A stretch of DNA of 42,011 bases from Elusimicrobiota bacterium (GCA_016212885.1 JACRDO010000148.1:1-42011); one strand, 5' to 3'. Positions 1 to 8,048 are shown, counted from the first letter of the stretch. A program made the numbers and translations. Notes: generated from the letters alone by a model not told the origin.

Positions 1-160
1 GCTGGAGCTGGGCCACTATCACCGACCGCATCCACTCCGACGTGACGTAGCGCTGGAGGAGCACGAAGGCCGCGCCCGCGCCGACCACCGCGGCCAGGAT
101 GAGCAGGCCGATGAACCGGAGGCTCAAGTGTCCAAGAAAGCGGGCGATCTTCCGGAGCAT
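1..160 (-). CDS. N-terminus of a membrane-anchored, AsmA-like protein (partial)
   Basis: Only the first 53 codons lie in the window; the gene continues beyond base 1. From the ATG at 160 the protein begins with a short basic stretch (MLRKIARFLGHLSLRF), one strongly hydrophobic segment of about 20 residues (IGLLILAAVVGAGAAFVLL), then RYVTSEWMRSVIVAQL. A basic N-terminus, one membrane anchor and a following 'xxYV..E.(L/M)R..I..QL' helix is the usual beginning of AsmA/DUF748-type envelope proteins. That family name is inference from fifty residues; a different anchored protein is possible. It is the next gene downstream of the kinase gene's strand-mate position but separated from it by the kinase stop at 203, so it is read in the same direction. 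Confidence 0.45.
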   Translation of the reverse strand, partial: MLRKIARFLGHLSLRFIGLLILAAVVGAGAAFVLLQRYVTSEWMRSVIVAQLQ

Positions 161-202
161 CGCCGGCTATTGTAGCTTTCCGTTGGGCGCGTTAGGAAGC
201 TG

Positions 203-2953
203 CTAGAAGCTCTTGAGCCCCTCCAAGAACTCCAGGGCTCCGGCCACGCGCTTGTCCGGGTCCGGCTCAAGGACCGCGGCCATGAACGCGTCCGCTCCGG
301 CGCTCAGGTCCGGCGCCAAGGACCTGGGGGGCGCGAATTTCCTGCGCTCCTTCTCGGCCAGGTAATCCGGCCCTTTGAAAGGCAGCTCCCCGGTCAGCAT
401 CTCGTAGAGGGTCGCGCCCATGGCGAAGATGTCCGAGGAGCGGTGGGCCTCCCCCAGGTGCTGCTCCGGCGCCATGTAGGCCAGGGTCCCGAACACCTCC
501 TTCTGCGCCGTTTGCGACGAAGTGTCCTGGACCTCCCGGGCCAGGCCGAAATCCATCACCTTCGCGTAGCCTTCCCTGCAGATCATGATGTTCGACGGCT
601 TCATGTCCCGGTGGAGGACCTGGTTGCGGTGCGCGCAGTCCACGGCCTGGCACACGTAGCCGAAGATCGCCCGGCACTCCTCCAGGGAGAGCCGGCCCCG
701 CTCCTCCAGGACCGCGGACAAGGGCTTGCCGTCCGCGTACTCGAGCACCAGGAAGATCTCGCCGCCTTCCTCCACGATGTCGTGGATCCCCACGATGTAG
801 GCGTGCGTCACCCGGGCAATGGTGCGGGCCTCCTGCAGGAAGCGCTGGCGCTCCCGCAGCCCGGACCCGCTCCCGGCGCGCATCTTCTTGATGGCGACTT
901 TCCGGTCCAGGGCCCGGTCGTAGGCCTCATAGACCAGCCCCATGCCCCCCTCCCCGATGGGCATGCGCAGCTCGTACTTGCCGCCGATGCGGGCCGCCGC
1001 GGGCAGGGCCGAGGCTGGCTGAGACGCCTCCGGGGGCGGAGCCGGCTGGAGCCGCGGGGCCGGGGCCCTGCCGGCGCGCTCAACCTCCTCAAGGGCAGCC
1101 TTCACGCACTTCGCCCGCTCCGCGACATCCTTGTAGGAGAAGCCCTCCATGGAGAACCGGCCGTAGACCTCCCCCGCGACTTTCAAGTTCCCGGCTTCCT
1201 CGCAGCGCCGGGCGTATTCATAGTACAAGTCCGGATGGTTCTGAATGGGACACCGGCCGCGGATGAAGACATAGGTCTCCTTGAGCCGGTCAAAGAGCTT
1301 CAGCGAGAGATAGAGCCTGAAAGCCGCCACGTATTCCTCGGCGGTCCACTCCAGCCTGGGCTTCTCGTTGACCAGGCTCAGCGCTTCGTCGCTGCGGCCC
1401 AGGGCCTGCAAGGCCGGGATTCTCAGGACGTTGTCTTGGATATCCCTGCGCGGCTTCAAGTCCAGGACCTCCAGGGTCTTGTCCGGCAGGCCCTGGCGCA
1501 GGAAGGCGGCCGCGTACGCCGTGAGGAACCCCGGCGGCCGGCCGCGGCAGGCTTCCTTGACGAACTCGCCGGCCTTCAGGCCGCGGATCAGGATCCCGAC
1601 GACCTTGTCGCAGTCCGCGTCCTTCCTCGACGCGTGATCCAGGACCCAGTCCTCCAGCAGGGACAGGGCCTGCTGGAAACGGCCCTTGCCGGAGAAGATG
1701 ACCGCGGTCTCCAGCGAATGCAGCGGTGAAGCGCAGGCCTTCAACTCGGAGACCAGCTCCTCCTCATGCGCCGGAGAGAAGATTGCGAAGAGCGTGGCCG
1801 GGCTGAAGCCCGCGGCCGTGCCCCCGGAGCGCCGGTACTGCTGGAACAAGGCGTAGGCCTGGTCCGGGGATTTCTGGAGCTTTTCCCGGATGAGATTGCC
1901 GAGGCGCCGGGCGCGCTTGGCCGCGGTCGAGCGGAGCGCCCAAAAAAGCGCGGCAAAAAGCGTCCCAACGGCCGCCAGCAGGGCCAGTGGCGCTCTCGGG
2001 ATTCTGCTCGGCGCGCTCGGCAAAGCCTCCGCTCCGCCTAAGCGCGAAGGCTGGCCCGCCTGGGAAGGCGCCTCCTGTTCCTGGGCCGCGGATTTCCGGA
2101 TGCCCGAACCGCTGCGCATCTCCGCCCGCATGGCCGCCAAAGCGCGCTCCATCTCCCCGGCCGCCTTCAGATCGGGAAAGCGGACCAGGGCGACTTTGAG
2201 GTCCTGGACCGCTTTCCGATAATCCCCTTTGTACCGGTAGGCGATCCCTCTGTCCAGGTAGGCCTCGCCGCAGCCCGGATCCAGCTCGAGCGCGCGGGTG
2301 TAGTTCTCGATGGCCGGATCGTAGTCGCCTTTCAGGCTGGACACGGTTCCAAGCAGGCGGAAGGCTTTCGCATTCTTCGGGTCCAACTCGAGCGACTTCC
2401 TGATGTCCGCGGCCGCGGCCGCGAGATCCCCTTTGGCCAGATGGGCTTCTCCCCGGCCGTAATAGAGCCCCGGGTCCCCAGGCAGGAGGCTGACGGCTTC
2501 GGTGAAGTCGCCAATCGAGAGAGAGTACTCCTCCAAAAGCCGATACAGCGCCGCGCGATAATACAAGCACGACGCATAGAGCGAACGATCCGAAGGAGCC
2601 AAGTTCTGCGGCCTCCCGCCGGAGCGCGACCGCAGCTGCCGGAGAATGCAGGCGACCGACTCGGCCGCTTCCCTGCGGTCACCCGACTGCGCTTGGGAGT
2701 GCGCCAGGCGGCTGTAGAGATGGAACAAGGCGGGGCTGGCGCTCCCCGCGTCCTTGCATCGTTTGTCTACGAAGAGGCCCGGGGCGTTTCGGACCGCTTG
2801 GCGGAAGCACTCGATCCTGCTGAGCAGGCCTCCGGGCGTCGAGCTCGGCAGCGCTTCGCACTCCAAGCCGTACGATTGGCCGGCTGCTCTCGAGGCTGGC
2901 GTGAAGAGCGCCGCGGCGAGGAAACCGAGGATCAAGCCCGCCGGCCCAGCCAT
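203..2953 (-). CDS. Membrane-spanning Ser/Thr protein kinase with N-terminal TPR sensor region
   Basis: The 916-residue protein starts at the ATG at 2953 (MAGPAGLILGFLAAAL), which gives a signal peptide; an upstream reading to 3010 would bury it. Residues about 165-275 hold at least three tetratricopeptide repeats (for example AIENYTRALELDPGCGEAYL). A membrane segment follows at about 321-340, then a helical, TPR-like region, then a complete Hanks-type kinase at about 655-916: glycine loop GEGGMG near 667, VAIKK lysine near 686, HRDMKPSN catalytic loop near 783, DFGLA near 800 and YMAPEQ near 828. All catalytic elements are present, so it should phosphorylate proteins on Ser/Thr. The signal peptide and single later TM put the first TPR block outside the cytoplasm and the kinase inside. 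Most bacterial kinases of this family have the kinase first, so the order is unusual. No partner phosphatase is seen nearby. Confidence 0.9.
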   Translation of the reverse strand: MAGPAGLILGFLAAALFTPASRAAGQSYGLECEALPSSTPGGLLSRIECFRQAVRNAPGLFVDKRCKDAGSASPALFHLYSRLAHSQAQSGDRREAAESVACILRQLRSRSGGRPQNLAPSDRSLYASCLYYRAALYRLLEEYSLSIGDFTEAVSLLPGDPGLYYGRGEAHLAKGDLAAAAADIRKSLELDPKNAKAFRLLGTVSSLKGDYDPAIENYTRALELDPGCGEAYLDRGIAYRYKGDYRKAVQDLKVALVRFPDLKAAGEMERALAAMRAEMRSGSGIRKSAAQEQEAPSQAGQPSRLGGAEALPSAPSRIPRAPLALLAAVGTLFAALFWALRSTAAKRARRLGNLIREKLQKSPDQAYALFQQYRRSGGTAAGFSPATLFAIFSPAHEEELVSELKACASPLHSLETAVIFSGKGRFQQALSLLEDWVLDHASRKDADCDKVVGILIRGLKAGEFVKEACRGRPPGFLTAYAAAFLRQGLPDKTLEVLDLKPRRDIQDNVLRIPALQALGRSDEALSLVNEKPRLEWTAEEYVAAFRLYLSLKLFDRLKETYVFIRGRCPIQNHPDLYYEYARRCEEAGNLKVAGEVYGRFSMEGFSYKDVAERAKCVKAALEEVERAGRAPAPRLQPAPPPEASQPASALPAAARIGGKYELRMPIGEGGMGLVYEAYDRALDRKVAIKKMRAGSGSGLRERQRFLQEARTIARVTHAYIVGIHDIVEEGGEIFLVLEYADGKPLSAVLEERGRLSLEECRAIFGYVCQAVDCAHRNQVLHRDMKPSNIMICREGYAKVMDFGLAREVQDTSSQTAQKEVFGTLAYMAPEQHLGEAHRSSDIFAMGATLYEMLTGELPFKGPDYLAEKERRKFAPPRSLAPDLSAGADAFMAAVLEPDPDKRVAGALEFLEGLKSF

Positions 2954-3126
2954 GGTTCTGTGAGTATAACGTCCGCTTGAAAAGGTGTCAAGCTCAGCCG
3001 GGATAAACAATTTCTCGAGAAGCTCGCCGATATTGACTTAGGAAAAGCAACGAGGATAAGGGCGGCCGTGCCGGCTGGCCCCGTCGGCAGGTCCCGCGCC
3101 CGGTTGTTCAACAGGCGCAGGGCGCG

Positions 3127-3588
3127 CTATTTATTCTTTTTCCTGGTCAGGCGGACGACGTCTTTGCGGTCGTGTTCGCGGTCAAAACGCCGCTTCAGTC
3201 GCACAAGGTCTTCGCGCGAGATATAGTGAACCGGCACTTCCCGGAATTTCCCGTCCTCTCTTTTCCTCCAAGCCGACTCGAAATCCAGTCCGCCCTGCGA
3301 ATTGAAAATATCAAGGCGGTGGGGCTCCCGGCCGATAAAGAATATTTTGTCTTCCAGGAGGTCTTCCTTCGTTAATTCCAGCCCGCAGAATTCCTTGACG
3401 GCGTCCGCGCATTTCAGGGCGTTTCCCGCGGTCGGCCTGATCCAGAAATCGATATCCTTGGTGTCGCGCGGTACGCGGGTATGATAGATCACGGCGTAGG
3501 AGCCAACGATAAGATAATCCACGCCGTGCCTGTTCAGCAGGGCCGCGAACTCCTTATAGTCGTCTTCCCTTGTTCTCTCGTTTTCCAT
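3127..3588 (-). CDS. Nucleotidyltransferase-fold protein (DUF6036/AbiEii-like)
   Basis: The 153-residue protein has the minimal nucleotidyltransferase signature: VGSY at residues 28-31, the metal-binding pair in KDIDFW (Asp45, Asp47) and a third acidic residue in HRLDIF (Asp93). Proteins of this type occur as stand-alone enzymes and as toxins or antitoxins of AbiE/MNT-like modules. The start at 3588 is supported by an AGGAG sequence five bases upstream. It overlaps the small gene upstream by 35 bases, so the two are probably co-translated. Base composition is clearly less GC-rich than the neighbouring genes, which suggests acquisition. Enzymatic activity is likely from the motifs; the substrate is unknown. 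Confidence 0.75.
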   Translation of the reverse strand: MENERTREDDYKEFAALLNRHGVDYLIVGSYAVIYHTRVPRDTKDIDFWIRPTAGNALKCADAVKEFCGLELTKEDLLEDKIFFIGREPHRLDIFNSQGGLDFESAWRKREDGKFREVPVHYISREDLVRLKRRFDREHDRKDVVRLTRKKNK

Positions 3589-3778
3589 ATACGCTCCTGT
3601 CCATGACCGGGGATTCGCTCCGGTTGAACAGATGGTTGTGGGTTTTTCTTATGGACTGCAGGACGTCCAGCGCGGCGTCAAAATCTTTCTCCACGTTCAG
3701 CCGCTCGACCTCGTCGGCGGTGCCTTTCCCGTAATACCATTCTCCGCCGTTCTTATCCGTGAATTTTTTAATTCTCAT
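3554..3778 (-). CDS. Small protein paired with the nucleotidyltransferase
   Basis: About 74 residues, beginning MRIKKFTDKNGGEWYYGKG if the ATG at 3778 is used; an ATG at 3829 would add 17 residues (MIKYNISPSRKARQARA) and cannot be excluded. Neither start has a convincing Shine-Dalgarno. The sequence is charged, has no membrane segment, and contains a helix (EVERLNVEKDFDAALDVL). Its 3' end runs 35 bases into the nucleotidyltransferase gene, and it shares that gene's lower GC. I do not recognise the family. Pairing with a nucleotidyltransferase fits a two-gene toxin-antitoxin-like or mobile module, which is inference only. Confidence 0.5.
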   Translation of the reverse strand: MRIKKFTDKNGGEWYYGKGTADEVERLNVEKDFDAALDVLQSIRKTHNHLFNRSESPVMDRSVYGKRENKGRRL

Positions 3779-3859
3779 AGCGCGGGCCTGCCGCGCCTTC
3801 CGCGACGGGCTGATGTTGTATTTTATCATTTTGGCGACGAAGGGCGCCGCTCGCAGGGG

Positions 3860-4447
3860 TCAGCCCAGCCAGAAGAAAACCGCGCCGGAGACGAAAGGCA
3901 GCCAAAGGTTGTCGTCGACCGGGACCGGCAGAAGCTCGACAAGCGTCGCCGCGAGCGCGCCCAGGGCCAGGGCCGCGCCGTTAAAGCCGCAGGCCCAGCC
4001 GACGCCCGCACACGCGGCCAGGCATGCGAGCGAGCCCTCCAGCGTCTTTTGGCGGCCGAAGGCCCCGATCTGCACCCGGCCAAGCCTCCGCCCGACGATG
4101 GCCGCGGCCGTGTCGCCGCAGGCCAGGCAGAGCAAAGCGGCCGTGACGGCCTCCGGGCGAGCGCCGAATGTCGCGATGGTCAGCCAGCTGCCGATGGAGG
4201 TCCAGAGGATGCCGCTGACCTTCCGGGCCTCCTCCTTGCGGTGGATGCCGCCGAAGAAACGCATCAGGGCCTCGTTGAGCGCCGGACGCCTCAAGCGCAG
4301 GGCTTCGATCCCGACCTCGAGCGCGATCCAGGCGCCGATGGCCGCGAGGGCTGGAAGCCGGCCGAGGAAGTGGAAGGCCGCCAGATAGATCAGGCTGAGG
4401 AAGTGGAAGAGCTTGCGGAAGACCTCGCGGCGAAGATCCGGGCTCAT
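3860..4447 (-). CDS. Dolichol-kinase/DGK1-like CTP-dependent lipid kinase, membrane protein
   Basis: The 195-residue polytopic protein carries hallmarks of the SEC59/DGK1/phosphatidate-cytidylyltransferase-like family: an opening REVFRKLFHFLSL helix, the central CGDTAAAIVGRRLG segment, GRQKTLEGSLA, and the C-terminal VPVDDNLWLPFVSG motif. Members transfer phosphate from CTP to membrane alcohols such as polyprenols, diacylglycerol or phytol. The ATG at 4447 overlaps the stop of the protease gene in an ATGA arrangement, so an upstream extension is rejected and translational coupling is likely. It ends a four-gene minus-strand run starting with the response regulator. The substrate cannot be told from sequence. 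Confidence 0.8.
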   Translation of the reverse strand: MSPDLRREVFRKLFHFLSLIYLAAFHFLGRLPALAAIGAWIALEVGIEALRLRRPALNEALMRFFGGIHRKEEARKVSGILWTSIGSWLTIATFGARPEAVTAALLCLACGDTAAAIVGRRLGRVQIGAFGRQKTLEGSLACLAACAGVGWACGFNGAALALGALAATLVELLPVPVDDNLWLPFVSGAVFFWLG

Positions 4448-5133
4448 CGGGCAAGCCGCCAAGCGCCGGCCCAGAACTCGGCGGTCCAGGCGGCCGCCAG
4501 CCTCAGGCTTTGCGCCAGGTCCACGGTCCTCGGGAAAAGGCATTTGAGGACCAGCAGGGCGAAGACGCCGTTGAGCAGGACGATCAGGGAGACTCCCAGC
4601 ATGGTCCCGGTGGCGTCCAAGTCCCCCTGGCGGGCCGCCAGCAGGCTCTCGCCGGTGTGCAGGAGATGGAAGGCGAGGGCCGCTCCCATGACCGCCAGGA
4701 ACGCCTCCCGCGCCCAAGGGGGTGGGCCCGCCCACAGCGCGGCCCGGTAGGCCAGGACCGCGGCGACGGCGTAGAGGGGGACCCAATAGGGCGCGAGCGC
4801 GATGAACGGGTTCGAGTGCGAGAGGTCCACGTGCCCGCTCTCGCGGCCCACCGAGATGCCGCGGACCTTGCCGCCGCTCAGCCAGGCGGCGATGGCGTGC
4901 GTCAATTCATGCGCGAACACGTACGCCGGGCGCAGCCTCAGGGGGCCCCAATAGAGCAGGGCGTACCCGGCGAAGCCGCCGAGGAACCAGGCCGCGACGC
5001 GCCCATGCCCGTCCATGGCGCGCCCCGCGATCAGAACCAGAGCCCGGGCCGAGGCCGCCACCACGCAGAGGGCGAAGGGAGCCAAGGCCAGGCCGGCGAG
5101 GGCGAAGGTCCAGCCGAGCAGCCTCCGCTTCAC
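4444..5133 (-). CDS. Membrane zinc metalloprotease, M50 (site-2-protease-like)
   Basis: The 229-residue protein has about five to six hydrophobic segments and an HExxH zinc motif (HELTH, residues 75-79) placed in a membrane helix, followed by AIAAWLSGGKVRG, as in M50-type proteases. The second metal motif is not the classic NPDG; the nearest candidate is SNPFIALAPY, so family placement is good but catalytic competence is less sure. The start is a GTG at 5133 that overlaps the previous stop as GTGA, and its own stop overlaps the next start as ATGA. The surrounding genes suggest an envelope role; no substrate such as an anti-sigma factor is visible. Confidence 0.75.
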   Translation of the reverse strand: MKRRLLGWTFALAGLALAPFALCVVAASARALVLIAGRAMDGHGRVAAWFLGGFAGYALLYWGPLRLRPAYVFAHELTHAIAAWLSGGKVRGISVGRESGHVDLSHSNPFIALAPYWVPLYAVAAVLAYRAALWAGPPPWAREAFLAVMGAALAFHLLHTGESLLAARQGDLDATGTMLGVSLIVLLNGVFALLVLKCLFPRTVDLAQSLRLAAAWTAEFWAGAWRLAR

Positions 5134-5591
5134 TCGAGCATGTAGTCTTCGTAAGGGATCTTCTTGGCGTCGAGCTCCTTCTTCCAGAGCGCCAAGGCTT
5201 CCTTCATCTTCTCGCGGGACAGCCGGACCCAGCGGCTCTCAGGCGGGGAGAACAGCTCCGCGCAGGTCTTGTACCAATGGTAGGCGTATTTAACCGAGCT
5301 CTCGGCGACGTTCTCGTCGGCCCTGAACCTCTCGAGCTCCAAGCGGCGCGCGTACTCGGCTTCCGGCATCCGCCCCGCGGACTTCTCCGCGTCCAGACGG
5401 GACTTCTCCCGGGCGAACTCCACCTCGTAGCAGGCCTTCTTCAGCTCGGGCTGGGCGGCCCATTGCATGTACTTCTCGCCCTCGAGGTACGCGGAGCGGG
5501 CGCGCAGGACCAGGTCCGCGAAGACCATCGCATAGACGGCCGCGGCGCCCGCCGCCGCGAGGAGCAGAAGCCGCAGAAAACTTGGACGCAT
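5130..5591 (-). CDS. Single-pass membrane protein with coiled helical domain, unknown function
   Basis: The 153-residue protein starts at the ATG at 5591 (MRPSFLRLLLLAAAGAAAVY), giving one N-terminal membrane anchor. The rest is highly charged and helical, rich in Glu, Lys, Arg and Ala, with two cysteines (KKACYEVE and YKTCAELF) that could pair outside the cytoplasm. An in-frame start at 5657 would read through a palindromic repeat and is unlikely. It is co-transcribed with the downstream M50-like protease through a GTGA overlap, so it may be a partner or substrate; this is inference. I do not recognise a named family. Confidence 0.7.
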   Translation of the reverse strand: MRPSFLRLLLLAAAGAAAVYAMVFADLVLRARSAYLEGEKYMQWAAQPELKKACYEVEFAREKSRLDAEKSAGRMPEAEYARRLELERFRADENVAESSVKYAYHWYKTCAELFSPPESRWVRLSREKMKEALALWKKELDAKKIPYEDYMLE

Positions 5592-5625
5592 CGAACTTCC
5601 CAAACGACGCAGGTTCGATACGTCC
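5584..5625. repeat. Near-perfect inverted repeat spanning a start codon
   Basis: GGACGCATCGAAC (5584-5596) is the inverted partner of GTTCGATACGTCC (5613-5625) with one mismatch, separated by 16 bases. The minus-strand start codon at 5591 lies inside the left arm. A short related direct copy, TTTGGACGCAAGG, follows at 5647-5659, next to GGCCGCTCCTACC and the stop codon of the response regulator. It could be a REP-like element, a terminator remnant, or an RNA structure that hides the start of the 5130-5591 gene. Confidence 0.6.
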
Positions 5626-5665
5626 GAACCAACGCCGTCTGGAATGTTTGGACGCAAGGCCGCTC

Positions 5666-6139
5666 CTACCAGCCGCTGGAGAGCGGGCCGCGGTCGATGG
5701 TCCGCCGGATATCCGGCGGACGCGTCTTGAGCAGCCTGTGGAGGATCGAGGCGAGGATGGCCGGCTTGATCGGCTTCTCGATGAAGTCGCGGACGTTCGA
5801 CTCCTGGCGGACCATCTCCACCGTCTGCCGGTCGATGCGCCGGCCGGTGATGATGAGCACCGGGATGCCGCGGCAGTCGCCCATCTGCAAGCTCTTGAGC
5901 ACCTCGAAGCCGCCCAGGCCCGGCAGCATGAAATCGAGGATGATGGCGTCCGGGATGAGGGCCTCGGCCTTGCGCAGGGCTTCCTGGCCGTCCGCGGCGC
6001 GCTCGACCCTGAAGCCCTCCTTCTTGACGACGTGCTCGAGAAGGTCGAGGATGCTCTCATCGTCGTCCACGATGAGGATGAGCTTGTTCTTGGGATCCTC
6101 GAGATTCGGGATAATGGAACTCTGCTCTTCTTCGTTCAT
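5666..6139 (-). CDS. Single-domain response regulator (CheY-like receiver)
   Basis: The 157-residue protein is a receiver domain with short extensions. The acidic pocket (DDD, residues 25-27), phosphoacceptor Asp69 in AIILDFMLPG, Thr98 in LIITG and Lys122 in IEKPIKP are all present, so it should be phosphorylated by a histidine kinase. There is no DNA-binding or enzymatic output domain, only a tail ending HRLLKTRPPDIRRTI. Start: ATG at 6139 with GGGAG upstream. It is the first gene of the minus-strand run to 3860, but a palindromic repeat separates it from the next gene. No cognate kinase is in the window. Confidence 0.9.
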   Translation of the reverse strand: MNEEEQSSIIPNLEDPKNKLILIVDDDESILDLLEHVVKKEGFRVERAADGQEALRKAEALIPDAIILDFMLPGLGGFEVLKSLQMGDCRGIPVLIITGRRIDRQTVEMVRQESNVRDFIEKPIKPAILASILHRLLKTRPPDIRRTIDRGPLSSGW

Positions 6140-6201
6140 CAAATGCTCCCAATGCGGTAGTTTAACACTAAGTCCTCCCGCTGAGCAACAGAGAGCAGCC
6201 G

Positions 6202-6432
6202 CTAGAGATTCGTGGTGACGAGCGTCTCCGTGCCCTGGACCCCGTTGACGCCGCGTATCTCGCGCACGATGAGGCCGCTCAGCTTGTCGAGCGTGTCCGA
6301 CTCAGCTGTGAGGATGACGTCCCATGAGCCGAAGGTCAGGAACACCTCGTTGACCCCCTTGATGCTCCGTATCTGGGAGATGGCCTTCTGCTCCAGGCCT
6401 GCGGAAAGACGGCAAAGGACGAATGCTTTCAT
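6202..6432 (-). CDS. Stand-alone Lrp/AsnC ligand-binding (RAM) domain protein
   Basis: The 76-residue protein is only the effector-binding, oligomerising half of Lrp/AsnC regulators: MKAFVLCRLSAGLEQKAISQI, then GVNEVFLTFGSWDVILTAE and GVNGVQGTETLVTT, the alpha-beta sandwich pattern of the family. The helix-turn-helix domain is missing. Stand-alone forms bind small molecules, often amino acids, and may act with a full regulator. GGAGG lies five bases before the ATG. It is 15 bases downstream of the lipoate ligase gene on the same strand, so it may be the last gene of the glycine-cleavage operon, where amino-acid sensing would fit. Confidence 0.85.
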   Translation of the reverse strand: MKAFVLCRLSAGLEQKAISQIRSIKGVNEVFLTFGSWDVILTAESDTLDKLSGLIVREIRGVNGVQGTETLVTTNL

Positions 6433-6447
6433 TCCAGCCTCCAGCGG

Positions 6448-7212
6448 TCAGCGTTTTCTATTCCACTCTTTGGTCCGGTATCTTTCCACGTCCAAGCGCC
6501 GGGCCTCGGCCGCCACGCAGGGCCTCGGCTTTGCCGGCGAGAACTTCGTCCGCCACTGCAGGGCCAATCCTTCCTCGACGGCCCGCCAGAGCATCTCCGG
6601 CTGGGCGCCGAAGCCTTCCGGCCGCAGGGACCCCTGGTAGAGCCCGACGCCGCGGCGCCGCCTCAGCGCGCCCCCCAGGAACTTGGCGCCGTCCTCATGC
6701 GTGAGGTCCATCGGCTCCGGGGCGGAGAAGCATTCGACGCGCAGGGTTTTATCCGGCCGAGGCTCCGCCCAGAGCCGGGAGGCGAGGCCCAGCATCTTCA
6801 GGCCCGCGTGCACCCCGAGATGGATGTTCCGGTAGACCAGCCCGGGCGTCAGAGGCGCCGGCCATGGGAAGACGAAGGAGAAGGTGACGTCCCCGTCGTG
6901 GAAGACGACGCCCCCGCCGGTCGGACGCCGGACCACGGGAACATCGGCTCCGGGGAACCGCCTTCTCGCCGCGGACTCTGCGCAGGCCCACGGTTGAAAG
7001 TAGCCGAACGTCGCCCCGTGGGGAGAGCGGCCGGCCCAGCAATAGCGCCGCAGATAGCAGCCGCCGGGCTCCGCGGACTCGAGGACCGCCTCATCGAGCG
7101 CCATCTGGCCGGGCGCGTCGAGGAAGGATACATCGAGCCGCGCGGCCCCTGCCGCTAATGGAAGCGAGGGGCCGTGGGGAAGCGCCGTTCTCCATAGCCC
7201 CACGGCCCGCAT
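6448..7212 (-). CDS. Lipoate-protein ligase A family protein
   Basis: The 254-residue protein belongs to the biotin/lipoyl ligase fold. The lipoyl-AMP loop RRPTGGG is at residues 95-101, followed by VVFHDGDVTFSF, and a conserved lysine (Lys177 in GAKFLGGALRRRRG) lies in the usual place. Family members attach lipoate to carrier lysines or transfer it between carriers. It lies immediately after the bPH2 gene (no gap) in the gcvT-gcvH run, so GcvH is the obvious acceptor. LplA, LipM and LipL types cannot be separated here; Cys161 in VECFSAPEP might suggest an acyl-enzyme transferase and deserves comparison. Confidence 0.88.
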   Translation of the reverse strand: MRAVGLWRTALPHGPSLPLAAGAARLDVSFLDAPGQMALDEAVLESAEPGGCYLRRYCWAGRSPHGATFGYFQPWACAESAARRRFPGADVPVVRRPTGGGVVFHDGDVTFSFVFPWPAPLTPGLVYRNIHLGVHAGLKMLGLASRLWAEPRPDKTLRVECFSAPEPMDLTHEDGAKFLGGALRRRRGVGLYQGSLRPEGFGAQPEMLWRAVEEGLALQWRTKFSPAKPRPCVAAEARRLDVERYRTKEWNRKR

Positions 7213-7656
7213 CTATTTCAGCGAGAGGATGCGCTCGCGCAGCTTCTCCGGCTCGTTGACCCCCTCGAAGACGAGCGGTCCCGCGGCGGAGCCGACGTCG
7301 ATGAGGAGGTCCCCGACGCCCAGCGACTCCTGGATGGGAGTCTGGCGCACGGAGATGCCCTTGACCGAGCGGAGCTCGGCCTCGGCCGAGCGCCCCTTCA
7401 AGAGGCCCGACTGGGCGATGATCCGGTTGTTCGTCACGCAGTAATGGGTATTGGCGACGTTGACCGCGGCCCAAGCGATGAGGCCCACGCCGGCGAAGGC
7501 CACCAGCAGGTCGGCTATCGGGGCGAACGCGTCGAGCGCCAGGAGCAGGATCCCGGTCATGATCAGTAAGGCTCCCCCGACGAAGCACTTCGGCCAATTC
7601 TTGAAGGACGTGGAGGTGGCGACAAGCTTCATCTCGCCGTCGGTGTTATCGGTCAT
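7213..7656 (-). CDS. Bacterial PH-domain (bPH2/DUF304) membrane protein
   Basis: The 147-residue protein begins at the ATG at 7656 (MTDNTDGEMKLVATSTSFKN). Two adjacent membrane segments (about residues 25-65, GALLIMTGILLLALDAF and LLVAFAGVGLIAWAA) are followed by a bPH2 domain: THYCVTNNRIIAQSGLLKG, the EAELRSVKGISVRQ strand and GVGDLLIDVGSAAGPLVFEGV. Such proteins resemble YdbS/YdbT and are cytoplasmic-face membrane proteins of poorly known role. It sits between gcvH (2-base gap) and the lipoate ligase (0 gap), an uncommon place for this family. Confidence 0.85.
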   Translation of the reverse strand: MTDNTDGEMKLVATSTSFKNWPKCFVGGALLIMTGILLLALDAFAPIADLLVAFAGVGLIAWAAVNVANTHYCVTNNRIIAQSGLLKGRSAEAELRSVKGISVRQTPIQESLGVGDLLIDVGSAAGPLVFEGVNEPEKLRERILSLK

Positions 7657-7658
7657 GG

Positions 7659-8048
7659 TCAATGGGCCGCGGTTTTCAGGAATTCCTGGTAGGCCGCATG
7701 ATCCATCAGCTGCCGGGCTTCTCCGGGGACCGAGGGCTTCAGCTTGAAGAACCAGCCCTTGTCGTGCGGGGATTGGTTGACGAGGGCGGGGTTGGAGGAG
7801 AGCTCCTCGTTGACCGCGCAGACCTCGCCGGAGACCGGAGCGTAGAAGTCGAAGGCCGCCTTGACGGACTCCACGACCGCGACGGCTTCGCCCTGACCCA
7901 CCTTGCGCCCGACCTTGGGCAGCTCGACGAAGACGACGTCCGTGATCTCCTTCTGCGCGTGGTCCGAGAGGCCGACGACGGCGCCGTCCCCTTCGAGGCA
8001 CACCCACTCATGGGACTTCGCGTAGCGGCAGGATTCGGGGTTGGTCAT
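7659..8048 (-). CDS. gcvH: Glycine cleavage system H protein
   Basis: The 129-residue protein is the normal GcvH length. It has the family opening (YAKSHEWVCLEGDGAVVGLSD), ITDVVFVELPKVGRKV, and the lipoylation motif VVESVKAAFDFYAPVSGEV with the carrier lysine at residue 63. The lipoyl arm shuttles the aminomethyl group from the P protein to the T protein. The start overlaps the gcvT stop as ATGA, giving coupled translation of T and H. The downstream ligase probably attaches its lipoate. The gcvP subunits are not in the window. Confidence 0.96.
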   Translation of the reverse strand: MTNPESCRYAKSHEWVCLEGDGAVVGLSDHAQKEITDVVFVELPKVGRKVGQGEAVAVVESVKAAFDFYAPVSGEVCAVNEELSSNPALVNQSPHDKGWFFKLKPSVPGEARQLMDHAAYQEFLKTAAH

